Part shown: piece after piece, positions 52,646-62,505 of the stretch
Numbering within the stretch: position 1 is the first letter of the stretch
Layout: each line of letters starts with the position of its first letter
Assembly: GCF_002812205.1 (NCBI RefSeq)
Contig: NZ_NPEA01000002.1
Span: 437,071 to 501,070 of the forward strand
Source: Leptospira neocaledonica
GTDB taxonomy: Bacteria; Spirochaetota; Leptospiria; Leptospirales; Leptospiraceae
Length of the DNA: 64,000 nucleotides
Reading direction: 5' to 3'
Notes under the pieces: generated by a model
What the model was told of the DNA's origin: nothing
The model's input: only the letters and a program-made list of their open reading frames with translations
Database searches by the model: none
Position numbers and translations under genes: made by a program

Positions 52646-54559
52646 ATGGCAAAACTAAAACTGGTTCAACTACCTGTTCCTCCTCCTACGGCCTTTGCCG
52701 CTACGGGGAATGTTCCCTTGGCAGCTGGATGTTTGGCTGTTTCTGCCCGGGAGAATGGCCTGGAAAAAAAAGGCTTAGAATTAGAAGTTCTAGATCCTGA
52801 TATCACAGATAAAGAAGGAGATAGCCAACTTGCGGACCGTATCGCAAAAGATGAGCCTGAATTTTTGGGCTTCTCACTTTATCTTTGGAATACGGAAAGA
52901 AGTCTTCATCTCGCTAAAGAAGTAAAACGTAGATCTCCATCCACTAAAATTTTAATCGGCGGACCGGAAGTAAATCCGGATAATCCTTTCGTTCTCTCCG
53001 AAACAGGTTACGATATTGCAGTCTCCGGTGAAGCGGAGCATACATTTTTTGCTCTTATGGAAACTCTTCTTAAAAAGGAAGATCCTAGGAAATTACCCAA
53101 TATAGCAGTCAGAGAACTGGATGGAAAAATGGGAATGTTTTCCAGAGAAGAGAATGCTTCCTTTCCACTTACGAGTTATCCTTCTCCTTATCTACAAGGA
53201 TTTGTGCCTGTGGATCCGGCAAGATCCACATATCTGGAAACCGTAAGAGGATGTAGATCCCAATGCACTTATTGTTTTTATCCTAAGAGTAGTAACGTAT
53301 TAAGAACTTTAGATATACCTGAGACGATCAAACTTCTTTCCAGTTTGAAAGATAAAGGAGCCAAAGAGTTAGTATTTTTAGATCCTACATTCAATCATAG
53401 ACCAGGCTTCGAAGAATTTTTAGATGCGATCATAGATGTAAACTCGGACAGAGCGATGACAATGTTCGGAGAATTGAGATCTGAAGGAATTACTGAAAAG
53501 ATCGCAGACAAACTAGCGTTAGCCGGTTTTAATCGAATAGAACTCGGAATGCAGTCCATTAATAAGGAAACCTTAAAACGTGTAAAACGTTTTGGAAGTC
53601 CTGAAAAAGTAGCTGAGGCAGCCAGAATGTTGGCTGATCGAGGGATCGAACTCTTATTGGATTTAATCATCGGGCTTCCCGGAGATACCCCTGACGATGT
53701 GATGGAAGGGATAGAATTTTTTTATGGGCATGGATTAGGAGAATGGGTCCAGGTATTTCCATTATCCATTCTGCCTGGAACTGCAATGAGAAAGGATGCA
53801 GAGTCCGAAGGATTGGTATATCTTCCTAAACCACCTTATAGAGTGATTCGAACTCCTAATTTTAGCCCGGAAGCATTGAGCTCCACATTGTTCCGCTCAG
53901 AAGACAGATTGGATAGAAGATTGGATGAAACTCCTCGTAGTCTTTTGTCAGACCCAGATCCTTCAGTTTCCGATATATTTTCCTTTTCTCCAGGATTGTC
54001 CGAAAAGTTTGCCTTAGAGGATTTTTCACTTTCGGGTGCCAGACATGTTTCCATTTGGTGGAGAGGAGATAATTTAGAAAAATCTAAAAAAGAATTCTTT
54101 GATAGATTGAATTATAGATTTAACAAAGATCCTTTTGCTGTCACTGATCTGGTATTATATCCTAGATCTACTTTTGATCCTGAATTGATTACTGAGATTA
54201 TGGAAGAATTTTCCAAGGTCCCGGCATCTTATCTTTCTAGAACACTCGCTCATAGAGGAGAAAATATGCTCCATAGGATTGTTCTCGTCCTTCCTCAAGG
54301 GATTTCTTTTCCATTAGAATGGATTTCCGAGATCAGAGAATATATCCCTGTTTTCCAGGAAATGGAATGGGAAGAAGCAGTACGAAAGTCCGAAGAACTT
54401 GGAGGAGAATTTCCAGGGGCAAGGATCATTTCTAAAAATGAAAACGGCTCGGCTTGGAAAATCCTAAAAGAAAATGCAGACCCCGAATCTGTAACCTTTG
54501 CCGACAGAGTTTTAGAAAAGCGTTGGTGCTGGGAAGTTTTAGGTTATTCTGAGAAATGA
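52646..54559 (+). CDS. B12-binding-type radical SAM protein
   Basis: A 637-residue protein. The N-terminal domain resembles a cobalamin-binding Rossmann fold (KEFLGFSLYLWNTERSLHLAKEV..., ILIGGPEVNP). The radical SAM core has TVRGCRSQCTYCFYPK (CxxxCxxC) and ELGMQSINKETLKRVKRFGS; the region GLPGDTPDDVMEGIEFFYGHG follows. The C-terminal domain is unassigned. The start is the ATG at 52646 with AAGG upstream; a GTG at 52631 is an alternative. Reaction unknown. Confidence 0.85.
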   Translation: MAKLKLVQLPVPPPTAFAATGNVPLAAGCLAVSARENGLEKKGLELEVLDPDITDKEGDSQLADRIAKDEPEFLGFSLYLWNTERSLHLAKEVKRRSPSTKILIGGPEVNPDNPFVLSETGYDIAVSGEAEHTFFALMETLLKKEDPRKLPNIAVRELDGKMGMFSREENASFPLTSYPSPYLQGFVPVDPARSTYLETVRGCRSQCTYCFYPKSSNVLRTLDIPETIKLLSSLKDKGAKELVFLDPTFNHRPGFEEFLDAIIDVNSDRAMTMFGELRSEGITEKIADKLALAGFNRIELGMQSINKETLKRVKRFGSPEKVAEAARMLADRGIELLLDLIIGLPGDTPDDVMEGIEFFYGHGLGEWVQVFPLSILPGTAMRKDAESEGLVYLPKPPYRVIRTPNFSPEALSSTLFRSEDRLDRRLDETPRSLLSDPDPSVSDIFSFSPGLSEKFALEDFSLSGARHVSIWWRGDNLEKSKKEFFDRLNYRFNKDPFAVTDLVLYPRSTFDPELITEIMEEFSKVPASYLSRTLAHRGENMLHRIVLVLPQGISFPLEWISEIREYIPVFQEMEWEEAVRKSEELGGEFPGARIISKNENGSAWKILKENADPESVTFADRVLEKRWCWEVLGYSEK

Positions 54560-54770
54560 TATTCTGATAAAGTAGAATCGAACTCCATCCGACTGGGCCC
54601 ATCTTCGCAATATATTTATACTTCCGTTTACGGTCACGATCATTCTAGAGGCTCTGTTTTTTCATTCTCCAAAAAACTGATCTCCTGTTATAAAAAATCA
54701 CCTTCTGACGATTTTATACAATTTTTCTCTTCGATTTGCGCTTAGCATTTCTGCATTATCGGAGAATGAA

Positions 54771-55346
54771 ATGCAAAACAGCCGTAAGAAAGTATACGAT
54801 TTCCCTCATAAGGCTATCCGTTACGGGATCTCAAAATTAGTACAAGAATCAAGTAAGACTGAATATTCCGACTCTAAAGAAGTGTTCCAACTTTTCGAAT
54901 TAGGAAAAGAAGTCTTCCAAATGTTAAAAATACATGCAAGAGATGAAGAAGCTGTCAGTCTTAAACATCTGGAAGAAAAGGATCCACAAGCTTCTCTCAA
55001 AGACAAAGAAGAACATAAATATCTAGAGGAAAAAATAGAAGAGCTAGAGTCACTTTTAGATCGGATCAAAGAAGAAGTAGAGCAGGCAAATATTCACTCC
55101 GAGGAATTTTATACAAAACTAATTCGTTTTCAAACGGATTACTTTTCTCATATGAGTAGAGAAGAAGAGGAAACTCAAGTCAGATTACATTTATACTTTT
55201 CAGATCAGGAATTGGACGATCATCAAAAAGAGATCATGAGCTCTTTGGGTGGAGATGAGTTTAAAATTTGGGCCAAGTATTTGATCCCAAATGTTCCGAC
55301 CCCAATTAAAAATAGATTCGAGGAAATGTTAAAAACTTATTCTTGA
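54771..55346 (+). CDS. Hemerythrin-like (HHE) protein
   Basis: A 191-residue all-helical protein with hemerythrin-type residues: PHKAIRYGISKLV, IHARDEEAVSLKHLEE, then LIRFQTDYFSHMSREEEET. Histidine and glutamate spacing fits a di-iron site, but the middle segment has a long charged coiled coil (EEHKYLEEKIEELESLLDRIKEEVEQ, in parts). GGAGAATGAA precedes its ATG. A possible oxygen or iron sensor, not firmly assigned. Confidence 0.7.
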   Translation: MQNSRKKVYDFPHKAIRYGISKLVQESSKTEYSDSKEVFQLFELGKEVFQMLKIHARDEEAVSLKHLEEKDPQASLKDKEEHKYLEEKIEELESLLDRIKEEVEQANIHSEEFYTKLIRFQTDYFSHMSREEEETQVRLHLYFSDQELDDHQKEIMSSLGGDEFKIWAKYLIPNVPTPIKNRFEEMLKTYS

Positions 55347-55420
55347 ACCACGGTATTGGTTAGTTATAAACCGAGTAAGTCACTTGATTTTTGGGCGGAC
55401 GTCCTGTATGATTCTTCTCG

Positions 55421-55702
55421 ATGAAGTCGGATAAATCAGAGGTATTAAAAGAATTTCGCACTCTTCCCGGTGTGGGTAAAGTAATTGCAGAAGATCTTTG
55501 GAATCTGGGCGTTCGTAGCAAAGCGGAACTTGCAAAACTAGATCCGGAAAAATTATACGAAAAAATCTGCGAATACCAAGGCACTCGAGTAGATCCTTGT
55601 ATGTTGTACGTATTTCGTTGTGCAGTTTATGTTTCCGCAACTTCCGATCCTGAACCCGAAAAAATGAAATGGTGGTTCTGGAAGGACAAACAGCTTGTCT
55701 GA
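55421..55702 (+). CDS. Cdd1-type helix-hairpin-helix protein
   Basis: A 93-residue protein of the Cdd1 family ('pathogenicity locus'): LKEFRTLPGVGKVIAEDLWNLGVRS is a helix-hairpin-helix, and CEYQGTRVDPCMLYVFRCAVYVS carries conserved cysteines. Function is unknown. Its 3' end overlaps the AraC gene by 8 bases, so they are probably one transcript. Confidence 0.82.
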   Translation: MKSDKSEVLKEFRTLPGVGKVIAEDLWNLGVRSKAELAKLDPEKLYEKICEYQGTRVDPCMLYVFRCAVYVSATSDPEPEKMKWWFWKDKQLV

Positions 55703-56453
55703 TTTGATCCGAATTTCTTGGAGCCACAAAGAATCTCCCGAAACGTATACGATTCTTCCTGGAGAGGAATGTGTAATTGGAGTCCAAACTAAGGGAAGGA
55801 TTTCCTTAATTTCCGGAAGAGGGCCCAAAACTCTTTCCAAGGCTGGGCTTACTGGGATCTTAAGAGGTCCCAGAACATTTTTCTCTGAAAAAAATACAAA
55901 ATCACTTTTAGTTTATATTTCTCCTTTACTACTTTCCAGAATGATCTCCGTTCCAATGGACCAAATCAGCGATTCAAGTGTTTCATTAGAAGATCTATTT
56001 TCCAAAGAGATGATCTCCGGATTGATTGCAGATTGCGAAGAAGCTGATTGGAAAGAGGAGGAAGCCGCCCAGGCTTTGGAAAAGTTTCGGCTCCTTCTTC
56101 CCATAAAGGAAGAAAAGGAAAAATTCCTGCCGGAGGCTGTTCTTAGAATCAAATCTTCACTCGGGGAGATAGGGATCAAAAACTTGGCTTCCGATTTGGG
56201 GGTAAGTCAAAGCAGTTTGGAAAGAGGTTTTAAATCAAGAGTGGGTTTAAGTCCAAAGGAATTTGCCGGGCTTGTACGTTTTAGAAATATATTCAAATTT
56301 TATAATTCTTCTTTGAGTCTGACCGAACTCGCTTTAGAAGCAGGTTATTATGACCAGGCACACTTTATCCGCGAATTTAAAAAGAAGACCGGCATTAGTC
56401 CAAAACAATGGTTTCGTCAGAATGTTAGTTCCAGCTTAGGTTTCAATTTTTAG
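55695..56453 (+). CDS. AraC-family transcriptional regulator
   Basis: A 252-residue protein. The N-terminal half is a cupin-like sensor (YTILPGEECVIGVQ); the C-terminus is an AraC HTH: IKNLASDLGVSQSSLERGFKSRVGLSPKEF and LTELALEAGYYDQAHFIREFKKKTGISPKQW (in parts). The start is a TTG inside the 3' end of the Cdd1 gene. The target genes are unknown. Confidence 0.87.
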   Translation: MSDLIRISWSHKESPETYTILPGEECVIGVQTKGRISLISGRGPKTLSKAGLTGILRGPRTFFSEKNTKSLLVYISPLLLSRMISVPMDQISDSSVSLEDLFSKEMISGLIADCEEADWKEEEAAQALEKFRLLLPIKEEKEKFLPEAVLRIKSSLGEIGIKNLASDLGVSQSSLERGFKSRVGLSPKEFAGLVRFRNIFKFYNSSLSLTELALEAGYYDQAHFIREFKKKTGISPKQWFRQNVSSSLGFNF

Positions 56454-57063
56454 AAAAGAATTCTCTTTTGATTGCAGGATGTTTTCGGATCAAATCCAAG
56501 GATTTCGCGATTAGTATCTTGGCTTCCGGGGAATGATTCCAAACATTTAGTCCGGATGGATGAGGCAAAGGGATCCAGTCCAGGTCCACTCCGTAAAAGT
56601 TTTTCTTAAACTTTTTACCGATAACATCATCCAGTTTATACTTTTTATTCTCCACCAATTGATCGATCGCGAGTTTGCCTATCGGAATGATGAGTTCAGG
56701 TTGATTGAATTCCACTTCGAAACGAATATACCTGGAACAATTTTCTACTTCGGAAGGATTTGGTTTTCTATCCCCGCTCTTTGCTTTGCCAGGAAAACAT
56801 CTACAAACTGCAGCCATATTTACTTTAGATCTGTAGATTTCTTCTTCTATTCCAATGGAAAAAAACCATTTGAATAAAGTTTTGCCTGCAGTGTAAGCGA
56901 ATGGCCTTCCGAATTTTTCTTCGTGGATACCGGGAGCCTGGCCTATGCTCATAATTTTTGCGCCGGGAATTCCTCCTTGCACAGGATTGCCCACCATGTC
57001 CGGACAAAGTCTGCAATGAAGTAATGTCTCTATATGTTTTTTGAATTTTTGGGAATCGTTCAT
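56443..57063 (-). CDS. Uracil-DNA glycosylase, Fe-S type
   Basis: A protein of about 206 residues with the four cysteines of the 4Fe-4S UDG families (CRLCPDMV, then CRCFPGK... and ENC). The active-site motif is GQAPGIHEEKFGRPF and the second is LPHPSGLNVW. It removes uracil from DNA. The ATG at 57063 and a TTG at 57069 are both possible. Its 3' end overlaps the AraC gene by 11 bases. Confidence 0.87.
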   Translation of the reverse strand: MNDSQKFKKHIETLLHCRLCPDMVGNPVQGGIPGAKIMSIGQAPGIHEEKFGRPFAYTAGKTLFKWFFSIGIEEEIYRSKVNMAAVCRCFPGKAKSGDRKPNPSEVENCSRYIRFEVEFNQPELIIPIGKLAIDQLVENKKYKLDDVIGKKFKKNFYGVDLDWIPLPHPSGLNVWNHSPEAKILIAKSLDLIRKHPAIKREFFSKN

Positions 57064-57073
57064 CGCCAACGGG

Positions 57074-57493
57074 TCAAGGCGCTAAAAGTTTCCAAGCCTC
57101 TTTGGAAGTGCTTCCTACTCGGATTAGACTTTTTAATTTGGTAAGTTCTAAAATTTTGTTCACTTGAGAGGAAGGGGAGAAGACTGCGATTCCACCCTTG
57201 CCACTCTTGACTAGTCTAGAATGTGTCGCCATAAAAACTCCCAGTCCAGAAGAATCTATATACTTCACATTTTCCATATTCACTAGAAGATAAATGAATC
57301 CTCGATCGAGTAGATGAAAGAATCTTTCTTTCATGATCTGAGCGGAATACAAATTGATCTCGCCGGAAATTTTTACAACCACTGCTTCCTTGGGAAGACC
57401 ATCCGGAATATTATCCTGATCCAGAAATACGCCCAACTCGGGTGCATCATGATCGAAATCTTTACTGTCCAGGTTCCAAGGAGTATCTGCCAT
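57074..57493 (-). CDS. STAS-domain anti-anti-sigma-type protein
   Basis: A 139-residue STAS protein: AVVVKISGEINLYSA, VNMENVKYIDSSGLGVFM with the phosphorylatable serine in DSSGLG. It would act as an anti-sigma factor antagonist; no partner kinase lies nearby. The glycosylase gene follows 10 bases after its stop, so they form an operon. Confidence 0.87.
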   Translation of the reverse strand: MADTPWNLDSKDFDHDAPELGVFLDQDNIPDGLPKEAVVVKISGEINLYSAQIMKERFFHLLDRGFIYLLVNMENVKYIDSSGLGVFMATHSRLVKSGKGGIAVFSPSSQVNKILELTKLKSLIRVGSTSKEAWKLLAP

Positions 57494-57644
57494 AGTTGAA
57501 GTCGCTTATTTTTACCGAATGCGAAGACTATCGAAGTACTAGCGGTTTCTGCAAGGATTTTATCCCGTTTTTTCCATACTCTTAATTGAGAAGAATATAT
57601 TGTCCCTGCTTCTAGTTCGAAAAGACTTATCTCTTAAAGGGTCA

Positions 57645-58808
57645 TTAAGAATCCTCTCTTACACCTTCCGAGATAGAAAATTTATAGATCTTTGCATTTA
57701 GTCCGAATTTCCTGAAATATTCCTTTTCGAATTCGGAGAATAAAGAAGAAGATCTGCCTTCTTTGTCCAGGACTAGAACACAACCTCCGAAACCTCCTCC
57801 AATCATTCTGGCACCTAATACATTTGCGGAATGGAACCACTCTACGATAAAATCAATTTCTTTGCAGGAGACTTGGAAGTTTTGGGAGAGAGACTCATGG
57901 CAAGAGAATAATTCTTTTCCGACCTTCTCCGCATCTTTATCTTTTAAGAAGCGGATAACGTTTTGAGCCCTGGATTTTTCTCCTAAAATATGAGTGGCCC
58001 TTTTAAATTCGGATTGGGTCAGGTTTGCTTTTTCTATCAGTGAGAAGTTTGCCTGGCTTAAGGTCCGGACTTCCGGAGAAAGTTTATTACATTTTGAAGT
58101 CGCAGATTCCACTTCTTTTCTTCTGTTATTATACTCACTTTCTTTCAGACTATGTGGGACCTGAGAATCGATTAGATAGAATTCGTAACCTGGAAGATCC
58201 AAATTATGATAAGAATATTCTAGACTTTCAGTATTGAGTGAAATACAAGTAGAAGGTTTAGCCACAGCGATCACGAACTGATCCATGATCCCGCAGTTGA
58301 CTCCTACAAAATGATTCTCCGCCGCTTGTGCGAGTAGAGCGATCTTTTCAAGACTGATGTCCCAATGGAAAATTTTAGAAAGTGCAAATGCGGTTCCAAC
58401 CTCTACCGCCGCGGAAGAAGAAAGTCCGGCTCCTTGGGGGATATTCCCTGTAAAGGCGAGGTCAAAACCTTCTACCCTTAAACCTAATTTGCGAGCTTCC
58501 GAGACGACCCCTAAAATATAATTTGCCCAAGATTTTTCCTCGGAGTAGATTAAATCGTTTGTTACAAATTCGGATTGGAAATCTAAAGAGTATAATCTGA
58601 AAGTTCCAAGTCCGTTTGTTCGAATAACAAAGTTCGTTCTGAAATCGATTGCCGCAGGAAATACCAGACCCCCCGCGTAGTCCACATGCTCACCTATGAT
58701 ATTTACCCTACCCGGGGCGGAGAAAAAATGAATGGGACCTGAGTCCGGAGTATCCGGAAAAATCCGGGACAGAGAAGAGGAAAGATTCTCTCGGATAGAA
58801 AGAGTCAT
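57645..58808 (-). CDS. galK: Galactokinase
   Basis: A 387-residue GHMP kinase: FFSAPGRVNIIGEHVDYAGG, NIPQGAGLSSSAAVEVGTAFAL (glycine-rich ATP loop), VNCGIMDQF and ARMIGGGFGGCV. It phosphorylates galactose for the Leloir pathway, or acts on a related sugar. Next to pgi, divergent. Confidence 0.93.
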   Translation of the reverse strand: MTLSIRENLSSSLSRIFPDTPDSGPIHFFSAPGRVNIIGEHVDYAGGLVFPAAIDFRTNFVIRTNGLGTFRLYSLDFQSEFVTNDLIYSEEKSWANYILGVVSEARKLGLRVEGFDLAFTGNIPQGAGLSSSAAVEVGTAFALSKIFHWDISLEKIALLAQAAENHFVGVNCGIMDQFVIAVAKPSTCISLNTESLEYSYHNLDLPGYEFYLIDSQVPHSLKESEYNNRRKEVESATSKCNKLSPEVRTLSQANFSLIEKANLTQSEFKRATHILGEKSRAQNVIRFLKDKDAEKVGKELFSCHESLSQNFQVSCKEIDFIVEWFHSANVLGARMIGGGFGGCVLVLDKEGRSSSLFSEFEKEYFRKFGLNAKIYKFSISEGVREDS

Positions 58809-58943
58809 TCTGGAAAATAAAATCTAAGACTAAATACTTACAAGGGATTTTGGAAAATTAGAACAGTGAATTATTTCGTTTTTCCTTGCTATTCCAATTA
58901 ACATAAGTAATTTGTCTCGGATGTCCGATTTTGAGGAATGCCG

Positions 58944-60284
58944 ATGGCCTTTTCTTTAGAAATAAACGATAGATTTGCATCGGAGTTTGCAGATCCGAAA
59001 GTTTTCGAACTCTTATTAAAAGAGTCGGGCACAGCATTACAAAATCTTTTGTCCGGAAAATCTCCCGGCTCCGAATTTTTAGGCTGGGTCAAACTTCCCC
59101 AAGAGATCCAACAATCAGAATTAGAAAAAATTCATTCTGAAGCACAACGATTTAGAAAACAATCCGAGACGATTGTTGTGATCGGGATCGGAGGTTCTTA
59201 TCTAGGAGCCAAGGCAGTCATCGAAGCTTCTAAACCTTATTTCAAAACTCCAAGTTTGGGATCACCTGAGATCGTTTATGCGGGACATCATTTAGATGCA
59301 CGCTATCATTCCGAACTTTTAGAATATTTAGAGAATAAGGAATTTTCGATCAATGTGGTTTCCAAGTCGGGAACTACTACAGAACCTGCTTTGGCATTTC
59401 GTTTGCTTTGGGATCTGGCCAAAAAAAAATACGGGGCAAAAGCGAAAGATAGAATAGTAGCAACCACGGACGGCTCCAAAGGTGCATTACGCAAAATGTC
59501 CGAAGAGTTGGGATTTACTACCTTCTCCATTCCGGATAATGTAGGCGGAAGATATTCCGTCTTAACGCCTGTAGGACTTTTTCCGATTGCTGCTGCTGGA
59601 GTAGATATATTTTCTTTTTGTAAAGGGTTTTCGGAAGCCGCAGACTTTTTGATTTCGGAAACTTCTTCGCATAAAAACCCTGCCTGTATTTATTCAGCTT
59701 ACAGAAATTTATTTTATAGATCCGGAAAGAAAATAGAAGTTATCGCAAATTATAATCCTTCTATCCGTACCTTAACCGAATGGTGGAAACAATTGTTTGG
59801 AGAAAGCGAGGGCAAACAAGGTAAGGGTATTTTTCCTGCTTCTGTGGAACTGACTACAGATCTGCATTCTCTTGGGCAATATTTGCAAGAAGGGGAGCGT
59901 AATATTTTCGAGACAGTACTTTATTCCAAAAACACCGGAGCAAAGGTTTTGGTTCCCCAGGATGGGGACGATTTGGATGGTCTGAATTTTTTAGCTTCTA
60001 AGAACTTGGAAGAGGTGAACTTGCAGGCGTTCCTTGGCACTTTAGTAGCACATTCGGAAGGCGGAATACCTTGTTTGGAGATTTTGTTTCCGGACACAGG
60101 ACCGAATAGCCTAGGGCAAACGATGTATTTTTTTGAATTAGCCTGCGGGATTTCAGGGAATGTACTGGGTGTAAACCCGTTCGATCAGCCTGGAGTGGAA
60201 GCGTATAAGAAAAATATGTTCGCATTACTCGGAAAACCAGGTTTTGAAAATTTAAGAGAATCCCTTCGTAAAAAAGGAGTCTAA
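58944..60284 (+). CDS. pgi: Glucose-6-phosphate isomerase
   Basis: A 446-residue [64 protein letters not shown] and [14 protein letters not shown]. The short bacterial form. The ATG at 58944 has GAGGA six bases before it; the ATG at 58938 directly abuts GAGGA and is less likely. Confidence 0.95.
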   Translation: MAFSLEINDRFASEFADPKVFELLLKESGTALQNLLSGKSPGSEFLGWVKLPQEIQQSELEKIHSEAQRFRKQSETIVVIGIGGSYLGAKAVIEASKPYFKTPSLGSPEIVYAGHHLDARYHSELLEYLENKEFSINVVSKSGTTTEPALAFRLLWDLAKKKYGAKAKDRIVATTDGSKGALRKMSEELGFTTFSIPDNVGGRYSVLTPVGLFPIAAAGVDIFSFCKGFSEAADFLISETSSHKNPACIYSAYRNLFYRSGKKIEVIANYNPSIRTLTEWWKQLFGESEGKQGKGIFPASVELTTDLHSLGQYLQEGERNIFETVLYSKNTGAKVLVPQDGDDLDGLNFLASKNLEEVNLQAFLGTLVAHSEGGIPCLEILFPDTGPNSLGQTMYFFELACGISGNVLGVNPFDQPGVEAYKKNMFALLGKPGFENLRESLRKKGV

Positions 60285-60342
60285 GTAAAAAGAATCTCTA
60301 AAAGCTTGACAGAGATTCATTCAGGTTTCGGATTAGATTAGT

Positions 60343-60684
60343 ATGGTCCTAAGAGGAAAAAAACTAAGGTTCGTTTCGGCTTCCTTAGCCTTATTTACTC
60401 TATTATTTTTTCTCCATTCCGGACCGTCCAACAGCCCTTATCCCGGGAAGAAGTCCGACCAATCACAAACAATCATCGGACAAGAGACCGATATAGAAGA
60501 ATTAAGCGATCTCGCTGAAACCACCGATCCTTCGGAAACGGTTTGGGGAGATTTTTTAGCTTCTGAAATAAACACTCCAGGTCTCTATAATTCAAATCCT
60601 TCCCGCCAGGATAGGTTTCAATTTCAACACAATAAATTATTATCTCAGCATCTGCTGAATATTCCTCCACCTTCTATCTCCTAA
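60343..60684 (+). CDS. Hypothetical exported protein, 113 aa
   Basis: A hydrophobic N-terminal segment (LRFVSASLALFTLLFFLHSG) followed by an acidic, low-complexity body (IEELSDLAETTDPSETVWGDF) and a Gln/Pro-rich tail. It may be an anchor or small secreted protein. It is not recognisable and could be species-specific. It lies 58 bases after pgi. Confidence 0.6.
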   Translation: MVLRGKKLRFVSASLALFTLLFFLHSGPSNSPYPGKKSDQSQTIIGQETDIEELSDLAETTDPSETVWGDFLASEINTPGLYNSNPSRQDRFQFQHNKLLSQHLLNIPPPSIS

Positions 60685-60819
60685 TCTAAGGTTTGAAAGT
60701 TATAGTTTGGCCCTAGCCGTACTCCGCTTTCAACTAAGCTGCGCCTAGCTTTGCGCTCAAAATAGAATTTTCGGAGATCACATCGTAATATTTTCCCATC
60801 CAATATAGCACCAATTTAG

Positions 60820-60869
60820 CCGGTCCCAGGTTTTGGGCTTTGGTCCTCACCGGGGACCGGTTTCTTTTT
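60820..60869 (+). terminator. Complex hairpin/terminator with alternative folds
   Basis: CCGGTCCC (60820-60827) pairs with GGGACCGG (60853-60860), followed by TTTCTTTTT. Two smaller hairpins compete: CCCA...TGGG (60825-60837) and GGTCC...GGACC (60842-60858). An in-frame TTG (60840) of the next gene lies in the loop, so this looks like a terminator rather than coding DNA. Confidence 0.65.
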
Positions 60870-60950
60870 CAATCAGAGATCTATAAAAAAAGGCAGACAG
60901 AGACCCCGATCTCCCGATACTTTTGCGGGGAGCCAGAACTCCGTAAGCGG

Positions 60951-61850
60951 ATGGAAATAGAATTAGCCAAAAAGGAACGTTTGATCCGAGGGATGGAACT
61001 CGGAAAAAAGATCGTCCTTCACGGAGTGGTACTTTCCCAATATTATAAATCCAATGTGGAGAATTATCTCCGGTTCTGTTTGGAATATTACCAAAAGACG
61101 GATATTCTTCCTCCTTCTCTTTCTCTCATTTATTCTCTATTAGAAATGGCCTTTAAAGAGAATTGTAGGAATTCCTACTATATAGAGAAGGGCTGGGATC
61201 CTCTTAGCTCGGAATCATTCACCGAAAGAGAAGCCGAATTCGAAACCAATTGGGATTTCTCAGACCCGTTAAAATTGAGAAATAGATTAAAAGAAGAAGG
61301 TTCTATCATTAGGACCACGATCCGCCATTCCGGTTCGGGAGTTTCTTTAGAGATCGCAAATTTAGCTCCGATCACTTCTGAAGCAGAAGAAGCGCTAACA
61401 GAATATCTTTCCAGAGCTAAGTCTTACCATGATCTTTCCGAATACTTTGAAGATTATCCTTTTGATGAAGAAGGAAGAGAGATAGGGATCGCATTAGCTA
61501 TATTACAATTTAAGGAAATAGGATTGGATCCGAACCTTCTTAGATTCGATACTGCAGAAGGTGAGCATGTTTTCCGATTAGAGATCGGTTTTAATGGAGA
61601 ATATCTTTCTCTTAGGACCAAGTTGGAAAACGACGAAGATATAAGACCTTTTCGATCCCATTCCCAGGCGGAGAAGGATGGAGAAACCATTTCTCCTTGG
61701 AAAATCTCAGTCTGCAAGATCTGCGGAAGAACTGTGGATGATCGGATCTTCTTCCATACTATTCCGCCGGATGTGGTGGCAAAAGCAAAAGACCTTCCAT
61801 TTACGGAAGAAGTCTGCGCTTGGTGTTTGTCAGGCTATTTGAAATTATAA
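60951..61850 (+). CDS. Hypothetical protein with C-terminal Cys pairs
   Basis: About 299 residues from the ATG at 60951; the frame stays open upstream to a TTG at 60840, but that part overlaps a terminator hairpin. The mid part (EIGIALAILQFKEIGLDPNLLRF) is somewhat like a GHKL ATPase or sensor segment, only a hint. The C-terminus has CKICG and CAWC, a likely zinc site. No family named. Confidence 0.6.
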   Translation: MEIELAKKERLIRGMELGKKIVLHGVVLSQYYKSNVENYLRFCLEYYQKTDILPPSLSLIYSLLEMAFKENCRNSYYIEKGWDPLSSESFTEREAEFETNWDFSDPLKLRNRLKEEGSIIRTTIRHSGSGVSLEIANLAPITSEAEEALTEYLSRAKSYHDLSEYFEDYPFDEEGREIGIALAILQFKEIGLDPNLLRFDTAEGEHVFRLEIGFNGEYLSLRTKLENDEDIRPFRSHSQAEKDGETISPWKISVCKICGRTVDDRIFFHTIPPDVVAKAKDLPFTEEVCAWCLSGYLKL

Positions 61851-61882
61851 ATACGACTAACGATCCTCCTTGTATTATAAAC

Positions 61883-62494
61883 ATGATTTCTTCTACTTAT
61901 TATCCTCCTAAACCAATCCGTCTTTCCGGAGATCGTGTGGAACTGGTTCCTCTCGGTTTGGAACATGCGGATGTATTGACCGAAGCACTTCAGGACGGAG
62001 AACTCTGGAAACTTTGGTACACGAATATTCCGGAACCGGAAGGAATGAAGGCCTGGATCCAAAAAGCATTAGAGGAACAAGAGGCAGGACTTTCTCTTCC
62101 TTTTGCAGTAATCAGAAAGGAAGATTCGAAACTTTTAGGTACTACAAGATATTTGAATATAGAAAAGGATGCCCGAAGGCTCGAGATCGGAGCCACATGG
62201 TATCCCAAATCTGTCCAAAAAACTTTTGTGAATACGGAATGTAAACTTTTACTATTGGAACATGCCTTCGAAACCTTAGGATGTATAGCAGTGGAATTCA
62301 GAACTCATATTATGAATTTTACATCCAGAAAGGCAATTGAAAGATTAGGGGCAAAACTGGACGGAATACTTAGAAATCATCGTATCAGTAAAAACGGCAC
62401 CCTGAGAGATACCGCGGTTTACAGTATTACAAAAGAAGAATGGCCCACAGTAAGAGGAAATCTTTTATTTAAACTAGGAAAGCCTCAAGTTTAG
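61883..62494 (+). CDS. GNAT acetyltransferase, RimJ/RimL-like
   Basis: A 203-residue protein. The N-terminus PKPIRLSGDRVELVPLGLEHAD and the core RLEIGATWYPKSVQKTFVNTECKLLLLEHAFE are typical of the RimJ/RimL acyltransferase group, with NFTSRKAIERLGAKLDG as the CoA-site helix. The upstream in-frame codons (from 61820) overlap the preceding gene and lack a ribosome site. Confidence 0.87.
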   Translation: MISSTYYPPKPIRLSGDRVELVPLGLEHADVLTEALQDGELWKLWYTNIPEPEGMKAWIQKALEEQEAGLSLPFAVIRKEDSKLLGTTRYLNIEKDARRLEIGATWYPKSVQKTFVNTECKLLLLEHAFETLGCIAVEFRTHIMNFTSRKAIERLGAKLDGILRNHRISKNGTLRDTAVYSITKEEWPTVRGNLLFKLGKPQV

Positions 62495-62505
62495 ATAAAC
62501 TTAAT

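Noticed and set aside
60690..60820. Noncoding RNA before the 60820 hairpin
   Set aside because: There is some GC-rich sequence but no recognisable structure beyond the hairpins at 60820-60860.
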